NCBI RefSeq assembly: GCF_000178995.1
Contig: NZ_ADVZ01000005.1
Span: 360,356-424,355 of the forward strand
Origin: Afipia sp. 1NLS2
GTDB lineage: Bacteria > Pseudomonadota > Alphaproteobacteria > Rhizobiales > Xanthobacteraceae
Length of the DNA: 64,000 nt
Reading direction: 5' to 3'
The notes beneath the pieces were generated by a model. It was not told where the DNA came from, did no database searches, and saw nothing but the letters and a program-made list of their open reading frames with translations. The translations under genes were made by a program, and so were the position numbers. Below, in pieces: positions 8,154 through 17,247 of this stretch (positions are counted from its first letter, which is position 1; each line of letters opens with the position of its first letter).

Positions 8154-8699
8154 ATGTTCCGCATCGACTTCAACAAACTGCGGTTTCTCGTCTGCGACGA
8201 CAACGCGCATATGCGGCGTATTCTGCGTACGCTGTTGCACTCGTTCGGCGCACGCGAAGTCTATGAAGCCGAAGACGGCGCCACCGCGCTTGAAATGTAC
8301 AGCCATTATGTCCCCGACATCGTCATCACCGACTGGTCGATGCCGATTTTCGACGGGCTCGAACTCGCGCAGATGATCCGCCAGCCGGACGGCGTCGGCA
8401 ATCCGTATGCGCCGATCATCATGCTCACCGGCCATTCGGAGAAGCGTCGCGTCATGACCGCGCGTGACGCGGGCGTCACCGAATTCCTCGCCAAGCCGAT
8501 CTCCGCCAAGGGGCTCTACCAGCGTATCCTGAACGTGGTGGCATCCCCCCGGCCCTTCATCCGCACCAAGAGCTATTTTGGTCCGGACCGGCGGCGCAAC
8601 ACCTCCAATACCTATATCGGTCTCGACCGCCGCAACGGCGGCAAGGCCGAAATCCTGCAGCAACCCTCGCTGTTGGATAAAGCCCGCAGCCCCGGATAG
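8154..8699 (+). CDS. Single-domain response regulator (CheY-like) with a C-terminal extension
   Basis: 181 residues. The receiver domain (about 9-128) has the full active site: D15-D16, phospho-acceptor D60 (DIVITDWSMP), T92 and K114 (FLAKPIS). The tail (about 130-181) carries a short Arg-rich motif, FGPDRRRNTSNTYIGLDRRNG, with two repeats of GxDRR flavour. No DNA-binding or enzymatic output domain. The next gene, 5 bp on, encodes a histidine phosphotransfer protein, so the two probably form a phosphorelay module with a kinase located elsewhere. Confidence 0.88.
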   Translation: MFRIDFNKLRFLVCDDNAHMRRILRTLLHSFGAREVYEAEDGATALEMYSHYVPDIVITDWSMPIFDGLELAQMIRQPDGVGNPYAPIIMLTGHSEKRRVMTARDAGVTEFLAKPISAKGLYQRILNVVASPRPFIRTKSYFGPDRRRNTSNTYIGLDRRNGGKAEILQQPSLLDKARSPG

Positions 8700-8704
8700 C
8701 GGCC

Positions 8705-9286
8705 ATGGCCAAAGACAAAACCGGCAGCCTCAAGGTCGAAACCTTCGAAGCCCATCAGGTCATCACCCAGCCGAATCCGTTGCGCAAATTCGTGCGCCAT
8801 GCGGATGATCGCGACACCGACGACCCGATCGCGCGCGCCGAGGAGGCACTCGCCGGCCTGTCCGGTGAATTCAAGAGCTGGATGGACGAGGAATGCGCCC
8901 GCCTCGCGCACGCGTTCGAAGTGGTGGCGAAGGATGGTTTCACCAGCCAGAACCGGGAAGAGCTGTTCCGCGCAGCCCATGACATCAAGGGCGATGCCAC
9001 CACGTTCGGCTATCCCAAGGCGGCGGTCGCCGCCGAAAGCCTCTGCCGCATTCTCGAACATGCGCCCGAACTCACTACGGTGCCGTCGGACCTGATCGCC
9101 CATCATGTTCACGCCATTCAGGCCATCGTGCGCGAACTGCCGAAGAGCAGTTCGAAAAAAGACACGGCGGATGAACTGAGCGTCCGTTTGCGCAAACTGG
9201 CCGACGAATTCCTGATTGAGGCCAATCGCGACCGCCCCGAACACCTCGAGGCCGTGCTGGCGCCGAGCATCGTACCAGCGGACTAA
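8705..9286 (+). CDS. Histidine phosphotransfer (Hpt) domain protein
   Basis: 193 residues. The Hpt signature AHDIKGDATTFGYP (91-104) places the phosphorylatable His at 92. The flanking helices (about 40-170) fit a four-helix bundle. An N-terminal 35 residues of unclear structure and a short C-terminal helix complete it. The gene starts 5 bp after the receiver gene and shares its transcript; a terminator follows at 9316. It should shuttle phosphate between a hybrid kinase and a receiver; the adjacent receiver is the obvious partner (inference). Confidence 0.85.
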   Translation: MAKDKTGSLKVETFEAHQVITQPNPLRKFVRHADDRDTDDPIARAEEALAGLSGEFKSWMDEECARLAHAFEVVAKDGFTSQNREELFRAAHDIKGDATTFGYPKAAVAAESLCRILEHAPELTTVPSDLIAHHVHAIQAIVRELPKSSSKKDTADELSVRLRKLADEFLIEANRDRPEHLEAVLAPSIVPAD

Positions 9287-9315
9287 ACGCCCCCCACTTC
9301 CTCACCGGCAAACAA

Positions 9316-9344
9316 AAAGCGCCGCTCAACAGCGGCGCTTTTGC
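9316..9344. terminator. Bidirectional terminator hairpin
   Basis: AAAGCGCCGCT (9316-9326), loop CAAC, and AGCGGCGCTTT (9331-9341) form an 11-bp perfect stem, flanked by A-rich and T-rich tracts. It separates the convergent Hpt gene and the DUF2336 gene and can serve both. Confidence 0.8.
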
Positions 9345-9370
9345 ATGTTTATATGAAGCACGATGTTGCT

Positions 9371-10789
9371 TTAGGCCGCGATGCGCTCGCGGACGATCTG
9401 GGCAATCTCGGCGTCCAGTCCCTCGATCACCGCATATTCGTCATTCGAGGCGGCATAATTCTCGTCCAGCGGCGCATAGTCGTCGAATTCGCTTTCATAG
9501 CTGAATTCGTTTTCGTCATCCAAACGCGGCGCAAGCGGCGGAGAATCCACGAAGACGATGTCCTCGTCATCCTCGGCCATCATCTCGTCGTAACTACAAT
9601 CGTCTTCGACAGGCGCCGCATCCTCGATCATCTGCACGAACCGCTGGGCGTCGATCTGTGTCGCCGTCTCATCGCAGAACAGCCGAGCATCCTCGCGCGC
9701 TGCCTCGACCGCGAAGCGCCGCAGCAGCACCAGCAGCGGATCGTGCGCCGACGTTACTTCGCTCTCGCATTGCGTCAACACACGCTCGACCATGCGGCGT
9801 TGCAACCGCACAATACCGTCCTGCGTATCGACGAAGCCAATTTCCAGGATCGCCGCGACCGCGGCGCGGAATGCCGGAACGGTCGAGGCCGGGAAACCCG
9901 CCTTCGTCAGCAGCGCGTCCAGCCCTGCCCCGCGGCCATAGGCCAACGCGGCGACACGACGCGGCGGCAGGCCGCTCAGCTCGACAAGCGCTGCCTCAAA
10001 CAGACCGGCGTTGCCCGACAACAGCGCGCGCAGCACGAGGCCTGCGTTGAGCTGGCCGCTTTCGCGCAGATGATGGATGAGATTTGCCAGCTCCTCGCCC
10101 TGCGACAGGCTTGCGATATCGAGCAGCGAGCGTTCCGTCGCTTCCGCCGCAAGGCGGCTGGCGCGGTCTGGCGTGATCCAGTCGCGCGCTGCGGCAAAGC
10201 GGGCCAGCGTCGCCGACACCTTGGCCGCCAGCGCAAGGCGCACCGACGCAGGCAAATTCTCACGCTGCAAAAGCTGTTCGCGGATCACGGCGAGATCGCC
10301 ATGGCGCTCGACGATCCGCTCCAGCGAGAACGGCGCCAGCGTCACGCCGGGATTTTCAATCAGTTCGAGCACCGCCGCCGCATCGCCGACTTCCGCGAGC
10401 GCGGCAGCCACCGACACCGGCAACTCCGCGCGCCGCGCCACCGCGCACTGCACCTGCGGGCAACCGGTGGCGACGAGATCGACCAGATCGGCATCGATCA
10501 GCAGCGGCGAGAATTCGAGAACGGGCAATGCGATATCGGGCTGGTCAGCCGCGAGTGCCGCGACGATGGCGGGCGGCGCATCGGCCTCGGCCGCGAACAC
10601 CTCCGACATCGCCTGCCGCACCAGCGGCGAGGCATCGTCGAGCAGCATCAGCAGCGCGCCTTCGGCGGCGATGCGATCGTCCTGCGATAAATCTGAAATG
10701 AGCCAGGCGCGGGCCAATGCCCGTGTCGCCTCAGCGCGCTCCCCGACGGGAGCGGTACGAACCCAACTGATAAACTGCCGAACGATCAT
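9371..10789 (-). CDS. DUF2336 domain protein
   Basis: 472 residues. The N-terminal two thirds consist of repeated helical segments (RAEATRALARAWLIS, RIAAEGALLMLL, SPLVRQAMSEVFA, DQPDIALPVLE) of HEAT-like character, matching the DUF2336 family common in Rhizobiales. The C-terminal 90 residues are strongly acidic (EDDCSYDEMMAEDDEDIVF ... ESEFDDYAP) and presumably disordered. No catalytic motif and no signal peptide, so cytoplasmic. It is followed downstream by an Hpt/receiver pair in convergent orientation and is preceded by a transglycosylase gene on the same strand. Biochemical role unknown. Confidence 0.75.
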   Translation of the reverse strand: MIVRQFISWVRTAPVGERAEATRALARAWLISDLSQDDRIAAEGALLMLLDDASPLVRQAMSEVFAAEADAPPAIVAALAADQPDIALPVLEFSPLLIDADLVDLVATGCPQVQCAVARRAELPVSVAAALAEVGDAAAVLELIENPGVTLAPFSLERIVERHGDLAVIREQLLQRENLPASVRLALAAKVSATLARFAAARDWITPDRASRLAAEATERSLLDIASLSQGEELANLIHHLRESGQLNAGLVLRALLSGNAGLFEAALVELSGLPPRRVAALAYGRGAGLDALLTKAGFPASTVPAFRAAVAAILEIGFVDTQDGIVRLQRRMVERVLTQCESEVTSAHDPLLVLLRRFAVEAAREDARLFCDETATQIDAQRFVQMIEDAAPVEDDCSYDEMMAEDDEDIVFVDSPPLAPRLDDENEFSYESEFDDYAPLDENYAASNDEYAVIEGLDAEIAQIVRERIAA

Positions 10790-10925
10790 GGGTGTTCCGG
10801 CTTACGCAACTTTGCTGACTGCGTCGGGAATACGACGCTACTGTCAGAAAGCGTAAACCATGACACTTAAGAAACAGTTCACCATAAACGGCTGCGGCCG
10901 TTGAGTTTTTGTTAACTCCCTCCGC

Positions 10926-11861
10926 TCACCCCGCAAACACGCCCTTCGGATCGCTGAACAGATTGAATTGCGACTGATCGGGATTAGCCGCGGCGGGCGC
11001 CTCCGCGTTGGCCTGCGAACCGGCCCCCCACAACTGGCGCACCGTCAAAGACAAAGGCTCGGCGCGATCGCCGGCCTGAAACAGCGAATGGAATGTTGGC
11101 CCCATCTGCCGTGTCGTCATGGACGCGCCGCTGCCCTGCGGGAAGCTCGACAGGTACGCCATGTTGTCCATGGCAGGCGACGAGCCGCCCGCCGAGGCAA
11201 CCGCGAAACGCGCCATCGGAGAATTCGCCGCGCGGGCAAAGCGTGTATTGATGTCCGAATAGACTTCCGACACGCTGCGCGAGCTGCCGTCGCGATTGTA
11301 GAAGATCGAGCGATTGGCGGCGGCCGCATTCGGAAACATCGCGGGTGCGGACGCGCTCGGATTGCTTTGCGCGCTGGAAATCAGCTTCGTCGCGCCGCCG
11401 ACGCCCATGAAGTGCGCCATGTAAAGTTCGCCGTCGGTCGGGCGCCGTCCAAGTTCGCCAGAGAGCTTGAAGCTATTGGCCTGCGTCAGCGCGCCCGCCA
11501 TCGCCGCGTTGGCGGCGGGGTCGTCGCGCAGCCTGAGGATCTGATCGCGCGTCGCCGGATCGCTGACGGAATAAGTGCCGGACGGTGATTGCGAGATCGC
11601 ATTGGCGTAATTGCCGTAGCCGAACGCGGCTCCCGCCTGCTTCACGGTGGCGAACCAGGTCTGTTCGATAAACTGGTAAAGCCCGCGCGCCGACGAGGTG
11701 GATGCCTGCGCCTTCGGGTCGAGGTTGGATTCGATCTTGGCGGTGGAAATCAGGTAATCGAAGCTCGCGCCGGTCGCATCTGCGGCCTGCTTGATGGCGC
11801 CCGCGATTTTCGCGCGCGCAGAATCAATGACTGACGACGCAGTCGTGCTGTCGATTGCCAT
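10926..11861 (-). CDS. Lytic transglycosylase SLT-domain protein
   Basis: 311 residues from the ATG at 11861, chosen because GGGAG lies 9 nt upstream; the frame is open to 11939 without a better signal. The lysozyme-like core includes FDYLISTAKIESNLDPKAQA with the likely catalytic Glu in KIES, then SSARGLYQFIEQTWF and GELYMAHFMGVGGA. No classical signal peptide is visible, which is common for flagellum- or secretion-associated transglycosylases in Rhizobiales. The C-terminal 100 residues are Ser/Ala-rich and low complexity. It would cleave peptidoglycan glycan strands; the associated apparatus is not in the window. Confidence 0.82.
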   Translation of the reverse strand: MAIDSTTASSVIDSARAKIAGAIKQAADATGASFDYLISTAKIESNLDPKAQASTSSARGLYQFIEQTWFATVKQAGAAFGYGNYANAISQSPSGTYSVSDPATRDQILRLRDDPAANAAMAGALTQANSFKLSGELGRRPTDGELYMAHFMGVGGATKLISSAQSNPSASAPAMFPNAAAANRSIFYNRDGSSRSVSEVYSDINTRFARAANSPMARFAVASAGGSSPAMDNMAYLSSFPQGSGASMTTRQMGPTFHSLFQAGDRAEPLSLTVRQLWGAGSQANAEAPAAANPDQSQFNLFSDPKGVFAG

Positions 11862-12011
11862 GTGTCCCGCTCCCCGGTGACACGTCTGAATGTCGCGGGC
11901 GCTTCCCAACACCCGCCGGACCTTCCGGTCCATCTGCACCCTGGGCGATTATGGTTAATGGAGGGTTAACGACGCGGGCAAGCGCAAGCCGAAGCGCAGC
12001 GTGACGGGGTG

Positions 12012-12440
12012 CTATTTGTAGACCTGGCCGGGATCGAACGCCTTATCGGCATCGACGAACACGAGCTTCGCGCCGCCCTTCTCGTTCTTCACCGCGCGAT
12101 AGAAACAGGAGTGCCGGCCGGTATGACAGGCCGCACCGGACTGCTCGACGCGAATCCACACCGCGTCCTGATCGCAGTCCATCCGCATCTCGACGACGCG
12201 CTGGACATGACCCGACGTCTCACCTTTGCGCCATAACTTCTTGCGCGAGCGGCTGTAGTACCAGGCGTCGCCGGTCTCGATGGTCCGGCGCAACGCCTCG
12301 TCGTTCATGTGGGCGACCATCAGCACGTCGCCCGAGCGGGCATCGGTCGCCACGCATGTCACGAGTCCGGACACGTCGAAGCGCGGAGCGAACAAAAGCC
12401 CCTCTTCAAGCTCTGCGTTGTGGCCTGATTGCGTCGTCAC
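12012..12440 (-). CDS. hisI: Phosphoribosyl-AMP cyclohydrolase (histidine biosynthesis)
   Basis: Opens the adenine ring of PR-AMP in the third step of histidine synthesis. 142 residues, GTG start. Signature segments are [20 protein letters not shown] (59-78), the metal-binding DCDQDA (88-93) and the zinc cysteines in [12 protein letters not shown] (C105, C112). It is the stand-alone form without the HisE domain, as usual in alphaproteobacteria. It follows folE by 33 bp on the same strand, a conserved arrangement in this group that suggests co-transcription. Confidence 0.95.
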   Translation of the reverse strand: MTTQSGHNAELEEGLLFAPRFDVSGLVTCVATDARSGDVLMVAHMNDEALRRTIETGDAWYYSRSRKKLWRKGETSGHVQRVVEMRMDCDQDAVWIRVEQSGAACHTGRHSCFYRAVKNEKGGAKLVFVDADKAFDPGQVYK

Positions 12441-12473
12441 TTGCGAACAACATTCTAAGGTTCGTGAAAAACT

Positions 12474-13157
12474 TCAAGCGCCTGAAAATGGCGCGCTAAT
12501 GCCCCGCACCATATGAAGAAAACGGTTCTGCTCATCCGGATTGTCATAGAACATTCCGGTGAAGCGCGACGTCACCGTCTTGGCGCCGTGCTTGGCGATG
12601 CCGCGCACCGACATGCAGGTATGCTCCGCCTCGAGCAGCACCGCGACGCCGCGCGGCTGCAACACCTTATCGAGCGCCGCCGCGATCTGGGCGGTGAGAT
12701 GCTCCTGCGTCTGCAGCCGATGCGCGAAGGCATCGACGAGGCGCGCAATCTTCGACAGCCCGACGACGCGGTCGACTGGCGTATAGGCGATGTGCGCCTT
12801 GCCGTAGAACGGCATGACGTGATGCTCGCAATGCGAATGGAATTCGATGTCGCGGATCAGCACGAAATCATCGTAGCCCGCGGTCTCGCCGAAGGTGCGG
12901 TTCAGCACCTCGGCCGGGCACTGGTGGTAGCCCTGAAACAGTTCGTCATAAGCCTCGACCATGCGGCGGGGCGTGTCGAGCAGGCCCTCGCGGTCGGGAT
13001 TTTCACCGATATAGGCGAGCAGCGTCTTCACCGCCTGCTCGGCCGCGTCGCGCGAGGGACGCGGCTGATCCGGGTTAATCCCCGCCTGATCGATCTCGGA
13101 AGCAGGAACTTCGATTTTGTCCACCTTGCCGCGCAGCGGCTTGATGACAGCATCCAT
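12474..13157 (-). CDS. folE: GTP cyclohydrolase I (type IA)
   Basis: Converts GTP to 7,8-dihydroneopterin triphosphate, first step of tetrahydrofolate synthesis (also feeding queuosine). 227 residues. Zinc ligands C110 and H113 ([13 protein letters not shown]) and C181 ([11 protein letters not shown]) are in place, together with [21 protein letters not shown] (119-139) and NRFLH near the C-terminus. The N-terminal 35 residues are a variable extension. It lies upstream of hisI on the same strand and is divergent from the IscU-like gene. Confidence 0.96.
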   Translation of the reverse strand: MDAVIKPLRGKVDKIEVPASEIDQAGINPDQPRPSRDAAEQAVKTLLAYIGENPDREGLLDTPRRMVEAYDELFQGYHQCPAEVLNRTFGETAGYDDFVLIRDIEFHSHCEHHVMPFYGKAHIAYTPVDRVVGLSKIARLVDAFAHRLQTQEHLTAQIAAALDKVLQPRGVAVLLEAEHTCMSVRGIAKHGAKTVTSRFTGMFYDNPDEQNRFLHMVRGISAPFSGA

Positions 13158-13412
13158 CGTGGCTCTCCGTTCGACCGGCCCTCATTGCCAAAGACGGGGC
13201 CGGAGTGTCACCGGGTCGCCAGAGGTCCTGTGGGACCGTCGGACGCCTTGCGTGAGTTTAGAAGGCTGCCGGAAGCCAAATCGTGACTTTCCGGGGCAGC
13301 CGGTCAATTCGACAGGTTTATTCCTGCGATCCAGCCATTATATAGGACAGCAGGACTGCGAGCCAAGGCTCCAGATGGCCCTTTTGGGCGGGCGCAGCCC
13401 ACAGGTACTTTC

Positions 13413-13886
13413 ATGATAAACGACATCTACAACAAGAAAATCATCGAGCTGGCCGGCAATATTCCACGGCTCGGCCGCCTTCCCCATCCCGATGCCTCGG
13501 CGACGGCCCACTCCAAGCTGTGCGGCTCGACGGTGAAGATCGACCTCAACATGAAGGACGGCGTCGTCACCGATTTCGGCCATGACGTGAAAGCCTGCGC
13601 GCTGGGTCAGGCCTCCTCCTCGATCATGGCGCGCCACATTGTCGGCTCGAGCGCCAATGAACTGCGCCAGTTGCGCGACACCGTGACCAAGATGCTGAAG
13701 GACAACGGCGCGCCGCCGGACGGCAAATGGGCCGACATCGCGGTGCTGGAGCCGGTGCGGGACTACAAGGCCCGCCATGCCTCGACGCTGCTGACATTCG
13801 ATGCCGTGGTCGATGCGATCGACCAGATCCAGAATAAAGAGAAGGCGTCAGGCGCGCTCAACGCCGACACGGCTCCCGCCGAATAA
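13413..13886 (+). CDS. IscU/NifU-N-like iron-sulfur scaffold family protein with incomplete Cys set
   Basis: 157 residues. The fold signature is visible: MINDIYNKKIIELAGNIPRLG, AHSKLCGSTVKIDL (C37) and DVKACALGQASSSIMA (C62). Canonical IscU/SufU use three cysteines as cluster ligands; the third, expected around the segment YKARHASTLLTF (about 119-130), is absent and no further Cys occurs in the protein. The C-terminal 20 residues are a disordered tail. It is divergent from folE-hisI, an order I recall as conserved in Rhizobiales. It may be a cluster carrier or a partner protein rather than a true scaffold. Confidence 0.85.
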   Translation: MINDIYNKKIIELAGNIPRLGRLPHPDASATAHSKLCGSTVKIDLNMKDGVVTDFGHDVKACALGQASSSIMARHIVGSSANELRQLRDTVTKMLKDNGAPPDGKWADIAVLEPVRDYKARHASTLLTFDAVVDAIDQIQNKEKASGALNADTAPAE

Positions 13887-13903
13887 TCGGACTGCCGCCC
13901 GCA

Positions 13904-14866
13904 TCATTGCGCAGGCGCGGCTCCGCCGGTCGGCGGCAGCGCTTCCGCCGTCTTGGTCGGCGCCATCGTCGCGGGCATGGTCGCCACGCGATCCTGAATC
14001 GGCTTGGTCACGACAGGCTTGCCCACCGTCGCCGTGTGCGGCGGCTCAAGCTTCGGCACGTCCGCCACCACCGGCTCGTCGGTCACGAGGTTACCCAGCC
14101 GCAATTCGGGGCGCGACAATTCATGCAGCGGCTCCCACGGCGGCACGCTCAAGGCCAGCGTCAGCAGATCGCCGGTGCCCCCCATGTCGAACGTATATTT
14201 CGCAAGCCGCCCGACATCGCGTTCGACGATCATCAGATCCTGCGCGGTGTAGGTTGCGGCCTTCGCGTCATTGGCGCGGTCGCCCATCCAGATCTGGTGG
14301 ACACGGACATGCGCCTCCGGCGGCACGATGCGGGTCTTGCCCGACAGCAGCAGGAACACGCACATCGATTCACAATAGGCGTCCGGCTCGATCGCACGGA
14401 CCTTGCCGTTCAACCCGTCCTTCTCAATCACCTGACCGACGGTGGTGAAAAGGCCCGCCTTGCGCCACACCCGGCCGAGCGCCAACGCATCGAGCACCGA
14501 ACCGCCGCTGGAGTTCAGCACCACAGTCGCGGACGACAGATCGTGACCGGTTGCGATCTTCTCGAACAATGCAGGCGTGTCGGTGGTGATGACGCCGACC
14601 GCCTCGATCCAGTCGCGGCAATCCGGCGCGCACTGATCTTTCGGCGCCACGTGCCAGACAAACGTCATCGGCTGGCGGCGCGGCTCGACCGTTTCCGGCT
14701 CATGGGGCGCATCTGCTGCGTGGGAGGTCTTCGCGGATGGCGACGATTGAGCAGCGCCGGAAGCATGTGCGGTTTCCTCACGCGCGGCGAGGCCGAACAG
14801 CGCAACCAAGAGAGCTGCGGCGCCAATCCGCGCCCAGCCGCTAAACGTGAGCGACCCCACTTCCAT
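13904..14866 (-). CDS. Periplasmic ClpP/crotonase-fold protein (COG3904-like)
   Basis: 320 residues with an N-terminal signal or anchor (about 8-30, ARIGAAALLVALFGLAAREE) and a Pro/Glu linker. The middle domain resembles exported ClpP-fold proteins: VVLNSSGGSVLDALALGR (about 116-133), then AYCESMCVFLLLSGKTRIVPP with Ser in the position of the ClpP nucleophile, and AHVRVHQIWMG with His. Whether a working Ser-His catalytic pair exists is uncertain. The C-terminal 60 residues are Pro/Thr-rich and probably disordered. It converges with the IscU-like gene (17-bp gap). Exact substrate unknown. Confidence 0.7.
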   Translation of the reverse strand: MEVGSLTFSGWARIGAAALLVALFGLAAREETAHASGAAQSSPSAKTSHAADAPHEPETVEPRRQPMTFVWHVAPKDQCAPDCRDWIEAVGVITTDTPALFEKIATGHDLSSATVVLNSSGGSVLDALALGRVWRKAGLFTTVGQVIEKDGLNGKVRAIEPDAYCESMCVFLLLSGKTRIVPPEAHVRVHQIWMGDRANDAKAATYTAQDLMIVERDVGRLAKYTFDMGGTGDLLTLALSVPPWEPLHELSRPELRLGNLVTDEPVVADVPKLEPPHTATVGKPVVTKPIQDRVATMPATMAPTKTAEALPPTGGAAPAQ

Positions 14867-15081
14867 TCCCTTCCATGCCCGAGCCGGGCAACGGCCCAGA
14901 GCCGAAGCGTGACACGAATCCTTGTCACACGAGCATTATGAAAATCGTAACGGTGCCGCAGCGCAGCGTCCATGAAACATTCGGCGCGTTGCATTCAAAC
15001 CCGCGCGATGCTGTGAAACTGTGGCGGAAAAACCAGTATAGTTCCTGGAACCGGAACTAACCTCTAACCCAGACCAAGCCC

Positions 15082-15423
15082 ATGCCTTTCAAATTGTCCT
15101 GCGGCTGCCGTGCCTGCGACATGGCGAAGAACGCGCCGCGCAATGCGGGACGCGGCATGATCTGGTTATATCGCTCCACGCTCTCGCCACTGATCGGATT
15201 CAACTGCCGCCATGTTCCGACCTGCTCGGCCTATGGCGATGAAGCCATCGGCCGGTTCGGATTGTGGGCGGGCGGCTGGATGACGCTGGCCCGCTTGCTA
15301 CGTTGCCAGCCATGGGGCACGTCGGGCCTCGACTTCGTGCCCAAGCAGAAACCCGCGAATGCACGCTGGTATCTGCCGTGGCGTTACGCGCGCTGGCGCG
15401 GCGTCAACGACAAGCACGAATGA
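15082..15423 (+). CDS. yidD: Membrane protein insertion efficiency factor YidD
   Basis: 113 residues. The YidD core is clear: GMIWLYRSTLSPLIGFNCRH, PTCSAYGDEAIGRFG and TLARLLRCQPWG, with the three conserved cysteines. It assists YidC-dependent insertion of inner-membrane proteins. It carries an N-terminal extension with CGCRAC (8-13), more Cys-rich than the usual about 80-residue version, and a C-terminal tail of WYLPWRYARWRG type found in Rhizobiales. Not next to rpmH-rnpA-yidC here. Confidence 0.92.
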   Translation: MPFKLSCGCRACDMAKNAPRNAGRGMIWLYRSTLSPLIGFNCRHVPTCSAYGDEAIGRFGLWAGGWMTLARLLRCQPWGTSGLDFVPKQKPANARWYLPWRYARWRGVNDKHE

Positions 15424-15590
15424 ATGTGCTGGCGGACGCAGCTACCGCTTTTGTTTTCACGACACTTTTTTGTGTGGGGCATTTGGCGATCCGGTCATGG
15501 AACTGACCGCAGCCATCGCTATTGTTTGGAGTTAGACAAATTCGAACCCGGCGGGGTTTGGATACATACGTCACCAGCATCGAGGGATGC

Positions 15591-16211
15591 ATGACCGAGC
15601 ATGATCCATCCAAATCGGGCAAGCCAGGCCCGGATCGCAGGACCGTCCTCCAGACCATCGGTGCCGCCGGCATCGCAACTGCCACGAACTGGCCAACCCC
15701 AAGCAAGGCTGACATGACACCGACGAAGACAACCGTCTCGGCGGGTTATGCCGTTGAGACGAAACTGACCATCAACGGCAAACCCTATTCCGCCACCATC
15801 GACCCGCGCACCACGCTGCTCGATTTCCTGCGCGAGCACGTCCACCTCACCGGCACCAAGAAGGGCTGCGATCACGGCCAGTGCGGCGCATGCACCGTGC
15901 ATGTCGATGGCCGCCGCGTGAATTCCTGCCTGACGTTCGCCGGTGCGCTCACCGGGCGCGAAGTCACCACCATCGAGGGCCTCGGCGAGCCCGGCAACCT
16001 GCACCCGATGCAGGCCGCCTTCGTCGAGCACGATGGCTACCAGTGCGGCTACTGTACGTCCGGTCAGATCATGTCCGCCGTCGCGTTGATGAAAGAACCG
16101 TGCGGTCCGTCCGATGCCGAGGTGCGTGAACTCATGAGCGGCAATATCTGCCGTTGCGGCGCGTACCAGAACATCGTCGCCGCGATCCAGCAGGTCCGGC
16201 AAGGTACGTAA
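15591..16211 (+). CDS. paoA: Aldehyde oxidoreductase [2Fe-2S] subunit, PaoA/YagT type
   Basis: Small electron-transfer subunit of a periplasmic molybdenum aldehyde dehydrogenase. 206 residues from the ATG at 15591 (GAGGG upstream); the frame extends to a TTG at 15522 but without support. A twin-arginine signal (PDRRTVLQTIGAAGIAT, R16-R17) exports the folded complex. The plant-type [2Fe-2S] ligands are C93, C98, C101 and C113 (GCDHGQCGACTVH...NSC) and the second cluster is held by C152, C155, C187 and C189 (QCGYC ... ICRC). The three genes paoABC are spaced by 11 and 20 bp and form an operon. Confidence 0.94.
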   Translation: MTEHDPSKSGKPGPDRRTVLQTIGAAGIATATNWPTPSKADMTPTKTTVSAGYAVETKLTINGKPYSATIDPRTTLLDFLREHVHLTGTKKGCDHGQCGACTVHVDGRRVNSCLTFAGALTGREVTTIEGLGEPGNLHPMQAAFVEHDGYQCGYCTSGQIMSAVALMKEPCGPSDAEVRELMSGNICRCGAYQNIVAAIQQVRQGT

Positions 16212-16222
16212 GGAGACGGCAG

Positions 16223-17227
16223 ATGCACATGTTCCAACTGCGCCGCGCCGACGATGTGGATGCCGCGATCAAGGCCGCATCCGCAGCGCAAACCGCGCAA
16301 CAGGGAGCCGATATCCGTTTCCTCGCCGGCGGCACCACGCTTATCGACCTGATGAAGCTGAATGTTGAAACACCGCAGCAGGTCATCGACATCAATCATT
16401 TGCCGCTGGACAAGATCGAACCTACCGCCGATGGCGGGTTGAAGATCGGCGCGACCGTCCGCAACGCCGATCTCGCGCATGACGAGCGCGTGGTGCGCGA
16501 TTATCCAGTGCTGTCGCAGGCGCTCCTATCGGGCGCATCGGCACAATTGCGCAACATGGCGACGACGGCCGGCAACCTCCTGCAACGCACGCGATGCGTC
16601 TATTTCCGCGACGAGCACATGGCCTGCAACAAGCGCAATCCCGGATCCGGCTGCGCCGCCATCAACGGCTTCAACCGCACGCTCGCGATCCTCGGCACCA
16701 GTGACCAGTGCATCGCCAGTAATCCCTCCGACATGAACGTCGCGCTGATGGCGCTCGACGCCACCATCCACATTCGCGGGCCACAGAGCGAGCGGGACGT
16801 GCCGATCGCGGAGTTCTTCCTGCTGCCGGGCAACACGCCGAACAAGGAAACCGTGATGCAGCCCGGCGACCTCATCACCCATGTGACGTTGCCCGCGCCG
16901 CCAAAGGGATCGCGCTCGTTATATCTGAAGCTGCGCGACCGCGTGTCGTATGAGTTCGCCCTCGCCTCCGCCGCTGTTGTGATGACAGTCACGAACGGGA
17001 AGATCGAGACCGCGCAGTTCGCGATGGGCGGCGTTGGCACGCGGCCATGGCGCAACGCGGATGCGGAAAAAACACTCATCGGCAAAGCGCCGGACAAGGA
17101 GACATTCCGCGCTGCCGCCGAGGCCTTCCTGAAAGATGCGAAACCACAGAGCCAGAACGGCTTCAAGGTCGAACTGGCGAAGCGTTGCCTCGTTCACACC
17201 CTCGATGCCGCAGCAAAGCTGGCCTAA
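16223..17227 (+). CDS. paoB: Aldehyde oxidoreductase FAD-binding subunit, PaoB/YagS type
   Basis: 334 residues from the ATG at 16223, preceded by AAGGAGA. FAD-binding signatures FLAGGTTLIDLMK (33-45) and MATTAGNLLQRTRC (112-125) are present. The segment from C125 to C144 (RCVYFRDEHMAC ... GSGC), together with C163, matches the extra [4Fe-4S] cluster loop that separates PaoB-type subunits from ordinary xanthine-dehydrogenase FAD subunits. It passes electrons from the PaoA clusters to the acceptor. No signal peptide; it would travel with PaoA through Tat. Confidence 0.94.
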   Translation: MHMFQLRRADDVDAAIKAASAAQTAQQGADIRFLAGGTTLIDLMKLNVETPQQVIDINHLPLDKIEPTADGGLKIGATVRNADLAHDERVVRDYPVLSQALLSGASAQLRNMATTAGNLLQRTRCVYFRDEHMACNKRNPGSGCAAINGFNRTLAILGTSDQCIASNPSDMNVALMALDATIHIRGPQSERDVPIAEFFLLPGNTPNKETVMQPGDLITHVTLPAPPKGSRSLYLKLRDRVSYEFALASAAVVMTVTNGKIETAQFAMGGVGTRPWRNADAEKTLIGKAPDKETFRAAAEAFLKDAKPQSQNGFKVELAKRCLVHTLDAAAKLA

Positions 17228-17247
17228 GCCAATAGCGAGATTGCACT

